This document shows, piece after piece, positions 1 through 6,899 of a stretch of DNA of 7,422 nucleotides. The notes under the pieces were generated by a model. That model was not told the DNA's origin. It did no database searches and was given only the letters and a program-made list of their open reading frames with translations. This stretch comes from Nitrosomonadales bacterium. Its GTDB lineage: Bacteria; Pseudomonadota; Gammaproteobacteria; Burkholderiales; Methylophilaceae. The stretch lies in assembly GCA_018657165.1 (NCBI GenBank), contig JABHXS010000166.1, positions 1-7,422 of the forward strand. The letters run 5' to 3'. Position 1 is the first letter of the stretch, and every line of letters begins with the position of its first letter. A program made the translations under genes and the position numbers.

Positions 1-1524
1 AAATAACCAAATAGTTACAAATGTAATTGACATCGAAAATAAGGCTGGATATTTATATGGGAAGATTTCTGTTGGGTTTCCTAAGATATCCACCCAAACA
101 ACAGGACCCAAAATAACAAATATAATGGCCGATAGCAGGCCAAGTGAGCCACCAATGACAGCGCCTTTAGTTGTTAGTTTTTTCCAATAGATTGATAGAA
201 ACAATAAGGGAAAGTTTGCACTGGCTGCAATTGCAAAAGCAAGTCCGACCATAAAGGCAACATTTTGATCTTGAAAGATGATGCCTAAATAAATAGTTAA
301 GATACCGAGTAATAATGTTGCAAATTTAGATACAAACATTTCCCTCGTTTCATTTTGTTTGCCTTTTAAAAACGCATTGGCATATAAATCATGTGAAATT
401 GCAGATGCACCTGCAAGGGTTAACCCAGACACGACAGCCAAAATTGTGGCAAAAGCAACAGCAGAAATAAAGCCAAGCAAGAAATCACCTCCTACTGCAT
501 GTGATAAATGAATAGCTGCCATGTTGTTACCGCCAATTAACATATTTGAACTATCTAGGTATGAAGGATTATTTGAAATTAAAATAATTGCACCAAAGCC
601 AATAATGAATGTTAGTAGATAAAAATAACCTATAAAACCAGTTGCATATGCAACTGATTTCCTAGCTTGTATAGCATTTGGAACGGTAAAAAATCTCATT
701 AAAATGTGAGGCAATCCAGCTGTACCAAACATTAAAGCAAGCCCTAATGAAATTGCTGATACCGGATCTGAAATTAACCCGCCTGGAGATAAAATAGCAA
801 TCCCTTTTTCGTGAATTTTTGTTGCTTCATTAAAAAATACATTTAAATCAAAATTAAATTGAAATAAGACAAGAAATGCAATTACGGTGGCACCAAATAA
901 TAATAATATTGCTTTAATAATTTGCACCCATGTCGTTGCAAGCATGCCACCAAAGGTTACATAAAGAATCATTAGGCCACCCACAATCATGACAGCTGAA
1001 TAATAAGGTAGCCCAAAAAGTATTTCAATAAGTTTTCCAGCCCCCACCATTTGAGCAATTAAATATAAGATAACAGTAGAAAGTGAACCACATGCCGCTA
1101 AAATTCTTATAGGTCTTTGGTTAAGTCGAAAGGAAACAACATCAGCAAAGCTATATTTCCCAAGATTTCTTAATGGCTCAGCAATTAACAAAAGTATAAT
1201 TGGCCAACCAATGAGAAAGCCAATTGAATAAATAAGACCATCAAAACCCGTTAAATAAACAAGCCCAGATATACCTAAAAAGGACGCTGCAGACATAAAG
1301 TCGCCTGATATGGCTAATCCATTTTGAAGTCCAGTAATATTCCCACCTGCTGTATAAAAGCCGTCTGCAGTCAAAGATTTTTTTGAGGCCCAGTAAGTAA
1401 TCAATAGAGTTACAGATACAAATAAAATAAACATAGTGATAGAAATGTAATTACTTTCACTGTTTACATTATTTGCATAAGATAAATTACTAACAAGCAG
1501 AAGGAAGAAAATAAATTTATGCAT
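1..1524 (-). CDS. actP: Acetate/cation symporter ActP, C-terminus cut by the window edge
   Basis: I translated 508 uninterrupted codons from the ATG at 1524 to base 1 with no stop, so the gene continues outside the window. E. coli ActP is about 549 residues, so roughly 40 C-terminal residues are missing. Family role: sodium/solute symporter (SSS family) importing acetate and other short carboxylates across the inner membrane. A signal peptide (residues 1-17, ending LSYA) precedes many hydrophobic segments. Blocks matching ActP closely include ITYWASK (42-48), YTAGGNITG (57-65), GDFMSAASFLGIS (74-86), AQMVGAGKLIE (157-167), FGTAGLPHILMRFFT (266-280), GGNNMAA (331-337), AGASAISHDLYAN (371-383) and FMVGLAFAIAAS (424-435). 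The start overlaps the end of the DUF485 gene by 8 bases, which suggests translational coupling; no Shine-Dalgarno is visible. The yjcH-actP order is the known enteric one, where acs precedes it; acs is not in this window. Confidence 0.96.
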   Translation of the reverse strand, partial: MHKFIFFLLLVSNLSYANNVNSESNYISITMFILFVSVTLLITYWASKKSLTADGFYTAGGNITGLQNGLAISGDFMSAASFLGISGLVYLTGFDGLIYSIGFLIGWPIILLLIAEPLRNLGKYSFADVVSFRLNQRPIRILAACGSLSTVILYLIAQMVGAGKLIEILFGLPYYSAVMIVGGLMILYVTFGGMLATTWVQIIKAILLLFGATVIAFLVLFQFNFDLNVFFNEATKIHEKGIAILSPGGLISDPVSAISLGLALMFGTAGLPHILMRFFTVPNAIQARKSVAYATGFIGYFYLLTFIIGFGAIILISNNPSYLDSSNMLIGGNNMAAIHLSHAVGGDFLLGFISAVAFATILAVVSGLTLAGASAISHDLYANAFLKGKQNETREMFVSKFATLLLGILTIYLGIIFQDQNVAFMVGLAFAIAASANFPLLFLSIYWKKLTTKGAVIGGSLGLLSAIIFVILGPVVWVDILGNPTEIFPYKYPALFSMSITFVTIWLF

Positions 1525-1804
1525 TATTGTTTATGGCACGAATTTCTGGTTCGATATATTTATTTGCGAAGTGAACATACAGAAGCGTAATTAAAAAAAT
1601 AAGAAAAATAAGAAACAATCCTAGAAAAATTCCTAAGGAAATATGTGTATTTACAATTAAGGCACTAAAAATTTTTGGTTTAAATGCAATAACACCAATA
1701 AAACAAAAGTATGGCGCTATGGTTAGAAATAATAGAGGACAAATTATTTTCAAACGCAATGTAGTAAAATTTTTTAATTGGTCGCTATTATAATTTTTTT
1801 TCAT
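1517..1804 (-). CDS. yjcH: DUF485 family inner-membrane protein (YjcH-like), partner of ActP
   Basis: A 95-residue protein with two membrane segments (about 17-41 and 55-79) and a charged tail containing YVHFANKYIEPEI, the pattern that closes DUF485 proteins. The family is almost always encoded directly before actP and is thought to be an accessory of the permease; its molecular role is not established. I chose the ATG at 1804. An in-frame TTG at 1825 would add seven residues (MIIKISN), but those are not typical of the family and there is no Shine-Dalgarno for either start. The stop overlaps the actP start (ATGCATAA), so the two are very probably co-translated. The gene lies 75 bases after the acyltransferase stop, so it could have its own promoter or belong to the longer minus-strand transcript. 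Confidence 0.88.
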   Translation of the reverse strand: MKKNYNSDQLKNFTTLRLKIICPLLFLTIAPYFCFIGVIAFKPKIFSALIVNTHISLGIFLGLFLIFLIFLITLLYVHFANKYIEPEIRAINNNA

Positions 1805-1879
1805 ATTGGAAATTTTAATTATCAAAAATAAGAGTACATGATTGAATTCATATAACCAAATTAAATAATTTTAATTAAA

Positions 1880-2593
1880 TTACTTCAAAGCTTCATATAT
1901 TTTTTTATGGGTTTTTTCAGCCAGCATTTTTCTATTAACATTGCTTGGTATTTTTGGCAGTATAGAGAGCTTGGCTTTTATGTTTTTTAATCTAATTAAG
2001 CTCATCATAGATTGCATTAGACTGATATCGCCTGCATAAGAGGGCGCAGTGCTTAAATTATTTTGTTTGGTATACTTTATAACTATTGGTAGAACATCAA
2101 CATTGGCGTTAATAGCTGTTTGAAAAAAATTACTTTTAAAGGGTAACAATTTAGAGCCATCCGTTGCAACGCTTTCAGGAAAAAAATATACGCTATTCAT
2201 TTTTTTTAAATGCTTTTCGATCAGATTTGATGCGATCGAAAGTGACTTATTTTTATCTCTATTAATATAAATTGTATCAGCACTTTTGGTCAATTTTCCT
2301 ATGAGCGGCCATTTGGCTACATCAGCCTTTGATAAAAATGGAACAGGATAGACAGAGTTGATTAGAAAAATGTCTAACCATGAAATGTGATTGCTTACAA
2401 TCAAGTAATTTTTTTCAGATAAAATTCTGTGTATATTTTGATTTATTTCTAATTTTACTTTAAATAATTTTATAAGTTTTTTTGACCAACTTTTAATCAA
2501 TTTTTTTTTAGATTTATCACTTATATATAAAATATATAGAGCCAGAATAAAGCCATAAAAAAGATGGAAAATAACTAAAGAAAACCTAACCAT
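1880..2593 (-). CDS. Lysophospholipid acyltransferase, PlsC/OlsA type
   Basis: A 237-residue membrane-associated acyltransferase (PlsC superfamily). These enzymes transfer an acyl chain from acyl-CoA or acyl-ACP to a lysolipid, giving phosphatidic acid (PlsC) or ornithine lipid (OlsA). An N-terminal hydrophobic anchor spans about 4-24. Block I is NHISWLD, with the H(X4)D catalytic pair at His69 and Asp74. Block II is YINRDKN (109-115), with Arg112. Block III is FPES followed by TDGSKLLPFKSNFF (138-157), and block IV is VLPIVI (167-172). The TDG...LLPF form of block III and the later YAGDISLMQS stretch resemble the OlsA-like branch rather than E. coli PlsC. The usual Gly of FPEG is Ser141 here. 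The length is normal for the family. The start lies 29 bases after the dehydrogenase stop, so it is probably co-transcribed, although a functional link to that enzyme is not evident. Confidence 0.88.
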   Translation of the reverse strand: MVRFSLVIFHLFYGFILALYILYISDKSKKKLIKSWSKKLIKLFKVKLEINQNIHRILSEKNYLIVSNHISWLDIFLINSVYPVPFLSKADVAKWPLIGKLTKSADTIYINRDKNKSLSIASNLIEKHLKKMNSVYFFPESVATDGSKLLPFKSNFFQTAINANVDVLPIVIKYTKQNNLSTAPSYAGDISLMQSMMSLIRLKNIKAKLSILPKIPSNVNRKMLAEKTHKKIYEALK

Positions 2594-2622
2594 TCTAAGA
2601 TTTTAAGTTTCTTAATATTAAA

Positions 2623-4374
2623 TTATTCAGGTTTTGGAAGCTTATAAACATTTATATAATCCCCCTGAGAAAAGCCCATAATTTTGTTGCCGCCAGCAAC
2701 AACTGCAATATATTGTTCATCGTCAATCATATAGGTGATCGGCGGTGCGTTGACACCTGCATTGACGGTAGTCTGCCAAAGCAAATCTCCAGTTGATGCA
2801 TCAATTGCATTAAAATTTCCATTTCCTTCACCAAGAAATACTAATCCTCCCTTTGTTGATAAAGTTCCACCAACCAGTGGTTGCGGTGTTTTATATTCCC
2901 ATTGAATTTCCCCAGTTGACAAGTCAATGCCTGAAAGCAGACCCCACTGAGGATCATTCGTAGGCTCTGAACTTGTATACTCCATTGGTCCATTTTCAGT
3001 ATTTTTTTCATGAAGTGTATATTTTATTGGAGCATGAATCCCTGAAACAAATGCAAGATTTAAATCTGAATTAATGCTAATTGGAGACCAATTAGAACCA
3101 CCTAAGATACCTGGATAAATTATTGTCCCTTCTTTTGACGCGCCTGCAAAAAGATTACTCTGTGGGACAAAAGCCTCTGATTTTAATATAAGAGCGCCTG
3201 TTTCTCTATTTATAATGTATAGCCATCCAGTTTTACTAGCCTGTGCGACAGCGGGAATTACCTTCCCGTTATGATAGGCATAAAAAAGAACCGGAGGGCT
3301 TGCAACATCATATCCCCATATGTCATGGGGCACTTGTTGGTAGTGCCATTTTAACTCACCTGTCTCAGCATTAAGGGCGACAATTGATACGGTATATAAA
3401 TTGTCACCAGGCCGAGTTTCTGAACTCATTTGTGGTGATGGGTTCCCCGTCCCAAAAAATAAAGTATTTGTTTCCTTATCAATGGCAGGAGTTGTCCATG
3501 CCGAGCCCCCTCCATATTTTGCTGCATAAGGATATTTTTCTAAACTAGCTTTTTCATGATAAATATCTCTATTTAAGGTTAGCCCATCTTCGATAAAGTT
3601 ATTAAAATCTCCCTCCCATCCGGTGTCTGGAATAGTATTAAATTGCCAAACTTTTTGGCCTGAATGCATATCATATGCCGCTAAAAAACCTGAACGGCCA
3701 TATTTACCTGAAACACCAACCACTGCACCTAATGGAGCATCTGTCCCCTCTTCTTCTATGTGGAGGCCATAACCAACGCCAGTTATTCCTACAATAACCT
3801 TGCCATTATAAACAACAGGTGCCATTGAAATTCCCACCCCAGTTCCTCCGCTAATTTGCTTTTCACTATTTAAATCAGATTGGCTAAGGACACTAATAGA
3901 CTCAGTTTTGACGCTATTTTTAACAACATTGATATCCCATATTTTTTCTCCAGTTTTAATATTGAGAGAAATTAATCTAGCATCCACTGTTCCAAAAAAT
4001 AATTGTTTGCCTTGAATAGCAACACCTCTATTTGAAGGCCCACAACATAATTTCCAGTTCGGGTTTAGCTCGTGTTGATAACGCCATACTTCATTTCCAG
4101 TTTTTGCATCTAAGGCGATCACATCATTAAAAGGTAATGAGACATACATGATGCCTTTATGAACAATTGGCGTAGCTTGAAAAGTAGCCCTAACTCCAGT
4201 TTGAATTTGCCATGCAACTTCTAAATCTTTAACATTATTCTTGTTAATTTGAGTAATTCTTGAAAAGCGCTGATTACTTAAATCTTGTCCATAAGAATTC
4301 CAGTCCTGATCTGGTTGACCACAACCCGAAAGGAAAATTGCTACTAAAGTACAAAGAATTTTCTTTATAAACAT
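2623..4374 (-). CDS. Lipoprotein PQQ-type beta-propeller dehydrogenase with altered active site
   Basis: A 583-residue quinoprotein alcohol/glucose dehydrogenase-like protein. The N-terminus is a lipoprotein signal ending LSGC, with lipidation at Cys18; Gly at +2 predicts outer-membrane sorting by the Lol rule. Repeated propeller W-motifs follow (ALDAKTGNEVW 87-97, LNIKTGEKIW 137-146, AYDMHSGQKVW 233-243, ALNAETGELKW 333-343, GIDLSTGEIQW 482-492, AIDASTGDLLW 523-533). Retained PQQ-site features by comparison with methanol/ethanol dehydrogenases are the vicinal Cys110-Cys111, Trp293 (cofactor-stacking position), GTGNPSP with Asn311 (metal ligand position), and Lys381 (PQQ-contacting position, Lys also in membrane glucose dehydrogenase). 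Two key positions differ: the metal-ligand Glu of GAEYG is Lys224, and the catalytic Asp of WDYD is Gly354 (WGYD, 353-356). There is no C-terminal cytochrome c domain. The start lies 10 bases after the radical SAM stop. The substrate cannot be told from sequence. A non-catalytic or BamB-like propeller is possible but less likely, given the PQQ-dehydrogenase-specific blocks. Confidence 0.9.
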   Translation of the reverse strand: MFIKKILCTLVAIFLSGCGQPDQDWNSYGQDLSNQRFSRITQINKNNVKDLEVAWQIQTGVRATFQATPIVHKGIMYVSLPFNDVIALDAKTGNEVWRYQHELNPNWKLCCGPSNRGVAIQGKQLFFGTVDARLISLNIKTGEKIWDINVVKNSVKTESISVLSQSDLNSEKQISGGTGVGISMAPVVYNGKVIVGITGVGYGLHIEEEGTDAPLGAVVGVSGKYGRSGFLAAYDMHSGQKVWQFNTIPDTGWEGDFNNFIEDGLTLNRDIYHEKASLEKYPYAAKYGGGSAWTTPAIDKETNTLFFGTGNPSPQMSSETRPGDNLYTVSIVALNAETGELKWHYQQVPHDIWGYDVASPPVLFYAYHNGKVIPAVAQASKTGWLYIINRETGALILKSEAFVPQSNLFAGASKEGTIIYPGILGGSNWSPISINSDLNLAFVSGIHAPIKYTLHEKNTENGPMEYTSSEPTNDPQWGLLSGIDLSTGEIQWEYKTPQPLVGGTLSTKGGLVFLGEGNGNFNAIDASTGDLLWQTTVNAGVNAPPITYMIDDEQYIAVVAGGNKIMGFSQGDYINVYKLPKPE

Positions 4375-4384
4375 TTTATAAATT

Positions 4385-5230
4385 TTAATAACACTCTATT
4401 TTAGTTTTTAAGGTACTCATTTTATCAGCAATCATTTTTAACTCGTCGCTATTTAAGGCGTCTATTTGTAAATCTGTTTTTTGTTGAGATGGTCGCGCTA
4501 GACTGTATAGATGTATAGCTTTAAGTTGGGACGCATATGGCTTTAGAAATTTAATATAATTACTTATAAAAATATTTGATGGGCGCTCTTTATTTATTCT
4601 AAGTAAACATGTCTGCACTATAGTGGGAGAAGTAGAGATTGCAGCTTTTAAATTTGTCTCCAAGCTTTTAGTTGATAAATTAATACGATTTATTATTAAG
4701 GCTCCTTCGGGTTTAACTTGATCAATCTTAAACCATACTTCGCGATCCAAGTCTTTCATGAGCCCTAATCCATGTCGAACATTTTTTTTATTTAAATAGC
4801 TTCCATTAGTAATCAATCTTAACTTAATAATTTTTGATAGTTTAAATTTTACAATCTTTTTTAAAACAATCTGTACTATAGATTCGAACTCAGGTGTGGC
4901 GGTTGGCTCGCCGTTACCAGAGAAGGCAATATCTTTAAAGCCCACCTTATGTGAAGCACAATCGTTGAGAAAGCTACCATTAACAATTTTTTCTAGCCAG
5001 GTATCAAGTTCATTTTCCAGAAGATTTAAATCAATAGTTTCTGGCTTACCAAGAGTTAAGCCAGAAACCTGGCAGTATATACATTGCCAATTGCAGGCAT
5101 TATTTGTGTTTAAATTAATTCCTAAGGATAAACCCATTGAGCGTCTTGAGATAACTGGATAGATATATTTACTTTTAAAAATGTTCCGATCATGATTAAA
5201 AATAGTGAGCATCTCTTTTTTCATACCCAT
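4385..5230 (-). CDS. Radical SAM protein, COG0731 (wyosine-synthase-like) family
   Basis: A 281-residue radical SAM enzyme of unknown reaction. The 4Fe-4S/SAM motif is CNWQCIYC (Cys46, Cys50, Cys53; CX3CX2C). It is preceded by YPVISRRSMGLSLGINLN (24-41), the hallmark entry of the bacterial COG0731 group named after archaeal tRNA wyosine synthases. Further matches are GNGEPT (105-110, the GGE-like SAM-binding motif), ITNGSYL (140-146), WFKID (166-170) and HLYSLARPS (240-248). There is no SPASM or other Cys-rich C-terminal extension, so it is not PqqE or an anaerobic sulfatase-maturating enzyme. Bacteria do not make wyosine, so the family name should not be read as a function. Starts at 5230 or 5224 (MKKEML) are both possible; no clear Shine-Dalgarno separates them. 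It lies 61 bases after cytochrome b561 and 10 bases before the PQQ-type dehydrogenase, which argues for one transcript. Confidence 0.87.
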   Translation of the reverse strand: MGMKKEMLTIFNHDRNIFKSKYIYPVISRRSMGLSLGINLNTNNACNWQCIYCQVSGLTLGKPETIDLNLLENELDTWLEKIVNGSFLNDCASHKVGFKDIAFSGNGEPTATPEFESIVQIVLKKIVKFKLSKIIKLRLITNGSYLNKKNVRHGLGLMKDLDREVWFKIDQVKPEGALIINRINLSTKSLETNLKAAISTSPTIVQTCLLRINKERPSNIFISNYIKFLKPYASQLKAIHLYSLARPSQQKTDLQIDALNSDELKMIADKMSTLKTKIECY

Positions 5231-5291
5231 GCTTGAGTCGGGGAATTTATTGATTTATAAATTACTAAGTCAATTATCAGCCTATAAATTT

Positions 5292-5891
5292 TTATTTGTT
5301 GAACCACATCCTTCTCAATGTGCCATCTTTATCAATGATAGAGTGCTTGATTGCTCCTAGAATGTGAAATATGAGCAGTAGCAACAGCAGTAAGCCAAAA
5401 ATTTCATGAAATTCGTGAAATAATTCTCTGATGGCTTTCTCGTCAAAACTAGGAATAATTTTAATGCCAAACCACTTAATGCCATATTTGCTGGTAGCTG
5501 ACATTATGATCCCCGATAGAGGAATAAGAAACATAAGAAGATAAAGCGAATGATGCGTTGCCTTTGCTAAACGTTTTTCCCATAATTTCATTGTGTTGAG
5601 AAAAGCAGGTGGACGATGCGTAAGTCTCCAGTACATTCTCAAAATAATGAGTATAAGAATAGTTAGGCCAATTGATTTATGTAAATTGAAGTAAAAGGCC
5701 CTAGGGGATTCCTCTTTGGTCACTTCCCATATGATAAGTCCGAGATTAAATATATCAAAACTAGTTTCTTTTGGCGCTTCTTTTGGAAGCTCTGTCATGA
5801 ACCATCCAAGTATAAACATAAATAAAATAGCAATACCAATAAGCCAATGCAAGGCAATTGCTACATTTGTATATTTTGTATTATTAGCCAT
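5292..5891 (-). CDS. Cytochrome b561 family membrane protein
   Basis: A 199-residue, four-helix, di-heme b-type cytochrome of the bacterial CybB/b561 family. These inner-membrane proteins move electrons between periplasmic donors and the quinone pool. Helices lie at about 10-30, 70-90, 112-132 and 163-183. The likely heme ligands, by comparison with E. coli CybB, are His15 (ALHW), His71 (NLHKSIG), His162 (FHEIFG) and His176 (IFHILG); the last two are 14 residues apart, as expected. The protein ends with the usual basic DGTLRRMWF tail. The loop between helices 1 and 2 (about 31-66) is some two dozen residues longer than in CybB and rich in Glu/Lys/Pro. It is the first gene of the six-gene minus-strand block and is transcribed away from the SoxH-like hydrolase gene. 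It is a natural electron acceptor for the downstream quinoprotein (inference). No convincing Shine-Dalgarno precedes the ATG. Confidence 0.92.
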   Translation of the reverse strand: MANNTKYTNVAIALHWLIGIAILFMFILGWFMTELPKEAPKETSFDIFNLGLIIWEVTKEESPRAFYFNLHKSIGLTILILIILRMYWRLTHRPPAFLNTMKLWEKRLAKATHHSLYLLMFLIPLSGIIMSATSKYGIKWFGIKIIPSFDEKAIRELFHEFHEIFGLLLLLLLIFHILGAIKHSIIDKDGTLRRMWFNK

Positions 5892-5975
5892 CTTGTGAAT
5901 TTTTCTAATTTAAATTAAAAAGTTAATATTAAGATTATAATAAATTTATATAATTAGATATAGAAAAACTTTGTT
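5892..5975. promoter_or_regulatory. Divergent intergenic promoter region between b561 and SoxH-like genes
   Basis: These 84 bases separate two genes transcribed away from each other, so both promoters should lie here or just inside the genes. Only about 10 bases are G or C. TATAAT hexamers occur on the plus strand at 5936-5941 and 5949-5954, and on the minus strand at 5939-5934. None has a good TTGACA-like partner 16-18 bases upstream, and in such AT-rich sequence these hexamers are expected by chance. A perfect 10-bp palindrome TTAATATTAA lies at 5923-5932 and could be an operator, but it is also A/T only. The promoter role is inferred mainly from gene orientation. Confidence 0.5.
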
Positions 5976-6899
5976 ATGAAGCAAATTTTGCTATTAGTTT
6001 TTTTGCTTACCTGCAGTCTGTTTATTCATGCCTCAGGGCCTAGCTTAAACTTTGAGGAAATTTCACCTGGCATTTTTGTTCACCAAGGCGAACATTTGGA
6101 TGTTGATGAAGCATACCAAGGAGATATTGCTAATATTGGTTTTATAGTTGGCGAGAAGGCGATAGCAGTAATTGATACAGGTGGCTCTCTTGCGATTGGT
6201 AAGGAGCTTAAAAATGCCATTAGAAAAATTTCTAAGCTACCAATTCGTTATGTCATTAACACTCATGTTCATTTAGATCATATTTATGGAAATGCTATCT
6301 TTAAAGAAGATGATATAGATTTTATAGGACACGTTGAATTGCCTAGAGCTATGGCTTCTAGAAAAGGGTTCTACGAAAGGACAAATTTAAAATATCTTAA
6401 GATACCACTTAAAAAATCAATTCAAATAGCGCCCAATATATTGATCAAGCCGAACGAAAGTGAAAGCTTTGATTTAGGTAATAGAGTGATTAAAGTGACA
6501 GGCTACCCTGTTTCACACACGAATACAGATGTTACTGTGGAAGATATAAAAACAAAAACGCTTTGGGCAGGTGATTTGTTATTTATTGAAAGAACGCCTG
6601 TTATTGATGGCGATATTCATGGTTTTATAGCTGTTATTGATGAAATTTTAAAGCTGGATATCGATCAAGTCATTCCTGGTCATGGCACACCTACTAAAAA
6701 ATGGAAACAGGCTTTTTTAAAAGAGCAAAATTATTTTAAGGTATTAAGAGACGAGTTAAGATTAGCGATTGATAATGACCAAGATTTACAATTGACTATC
6801 GATACTGCGGGCCGGTCAGAATCTAAAAAATGGGAATTATTCAATGTCCAAAATGGGAGAAATATAAATAAGATTTTTCCTATAATGGAGTGGGAATAA
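5976..6899 (+). CDS. Periplasmic MBL-fold zinc hydrolase, quinoprotein-associated SoxH-like type
   Basis: A 307-residue metallo-beta-lactamase-fold protein with an N-terminal signal peptide (1-19, ending FIHA), so it is exported. The two-zinc ligand set is complete: THVHLDH (His97, His99, Asp101, His102), His181 (PVSHTNTD), Asp200 (WAGDLLF) and His236 (IPGHGTP). The order NIGFIVGEKAIAVIDTGGS (53-71), YVINTHVHLDHIYGN, FIGHVELPRAMA and GDLLFIERTPVIDGDIHGF matches what I know of the SoxH-related 'quinoprotein relay system zinc metallohydrolase' family, found in genomes that use PQQ or related quinoproteins. The family's substrate is not established, and a thioesterase, sulfur or lactone hydrolase role is only speculation. 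The gene diverges from cytochrome b561 and lies 1.6 kb from the PQQ-type dehydrogenase, which supports the quinoprotein link. The start at 5976 is set by the signal peptide; the Shine-Dalgarno is weak. It ends in a strong hairpin. Confidence 0.88.
   Translation: MKQILLLVFLLTCSLFIHASGPSLNFEEISPGIFVHQGEHLDVDEAYQGDIANIGFIVGEKAIAVIDTGGSLAIGKELKNAIRKISKLPIRYVINTHVHLDHIYGNAIFKEDDIDFIGHVELPRAMASRKGFYERTNLKYLKIPLKKSIQIAPNILIKPNESESFDLGNRVIKVTGYPVSHTNTDVTVEDIKTKTLWAGDLLFIERTPVIDGDIHGFIAVIDEILKLDIDQVIPGHGTPTKKWKQAFLKEQNYFKVLRDELRLAIDNDQDLQLTIDTAGRSESKKWELFNVQNGRNINKIFPIMEWE

Noticed and set aside
1831..1859. Possible promoter before the DUF485 gene (TTGGTT, 17 bases, TACTCT on the minus strand)
   Set aside because: The spacing is right, but the -10 matches only three of six consensus bases and the region is AT-rich; not distinguishable from chance.
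2623..4374. Propeller protein as BamB (outer-membrane assembly lipoprotein)
   Set aside because: The lipobox and PQQ-like repeats fit, but 583 residues is far longer than BamB, and the Cys-Cys, GTGNPSP and RPGDN blocks are specific to PQQ dehydrogenases.
4896..5162. 88-residue plus-strand open frame
   Set aside because: It lies wholly antisense to the radical SAM gene across its motif region; it has no recognisable domain or ribosome site.
4385..5230. Radical SAM gene as PqqE (PQQ biosynthesis), suggested by the neighbouring quinoprotein
   Set aside because: It has no SPASM-type Cys cluster, and the YPVISRR...NACNWQCIYCQ and LYSLARPS motifs belong to COG0731. No pqqA, B, C or D genes are present.
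5244..5263. AATTTAT / ATAAATT inverted repeat between b561 and the radical SAM gene
   Set aside because: A seven-pair stem of only A-T pairs with no T-tract is too weak to call a terminator, and the genes look co-transcribed.
5716..5898. 60-residue plus-strand open frame
   Set aside because: It is antisense to the start of cytochrome b561, whose heme ligands and helices explain the sequence; no family resemblance.
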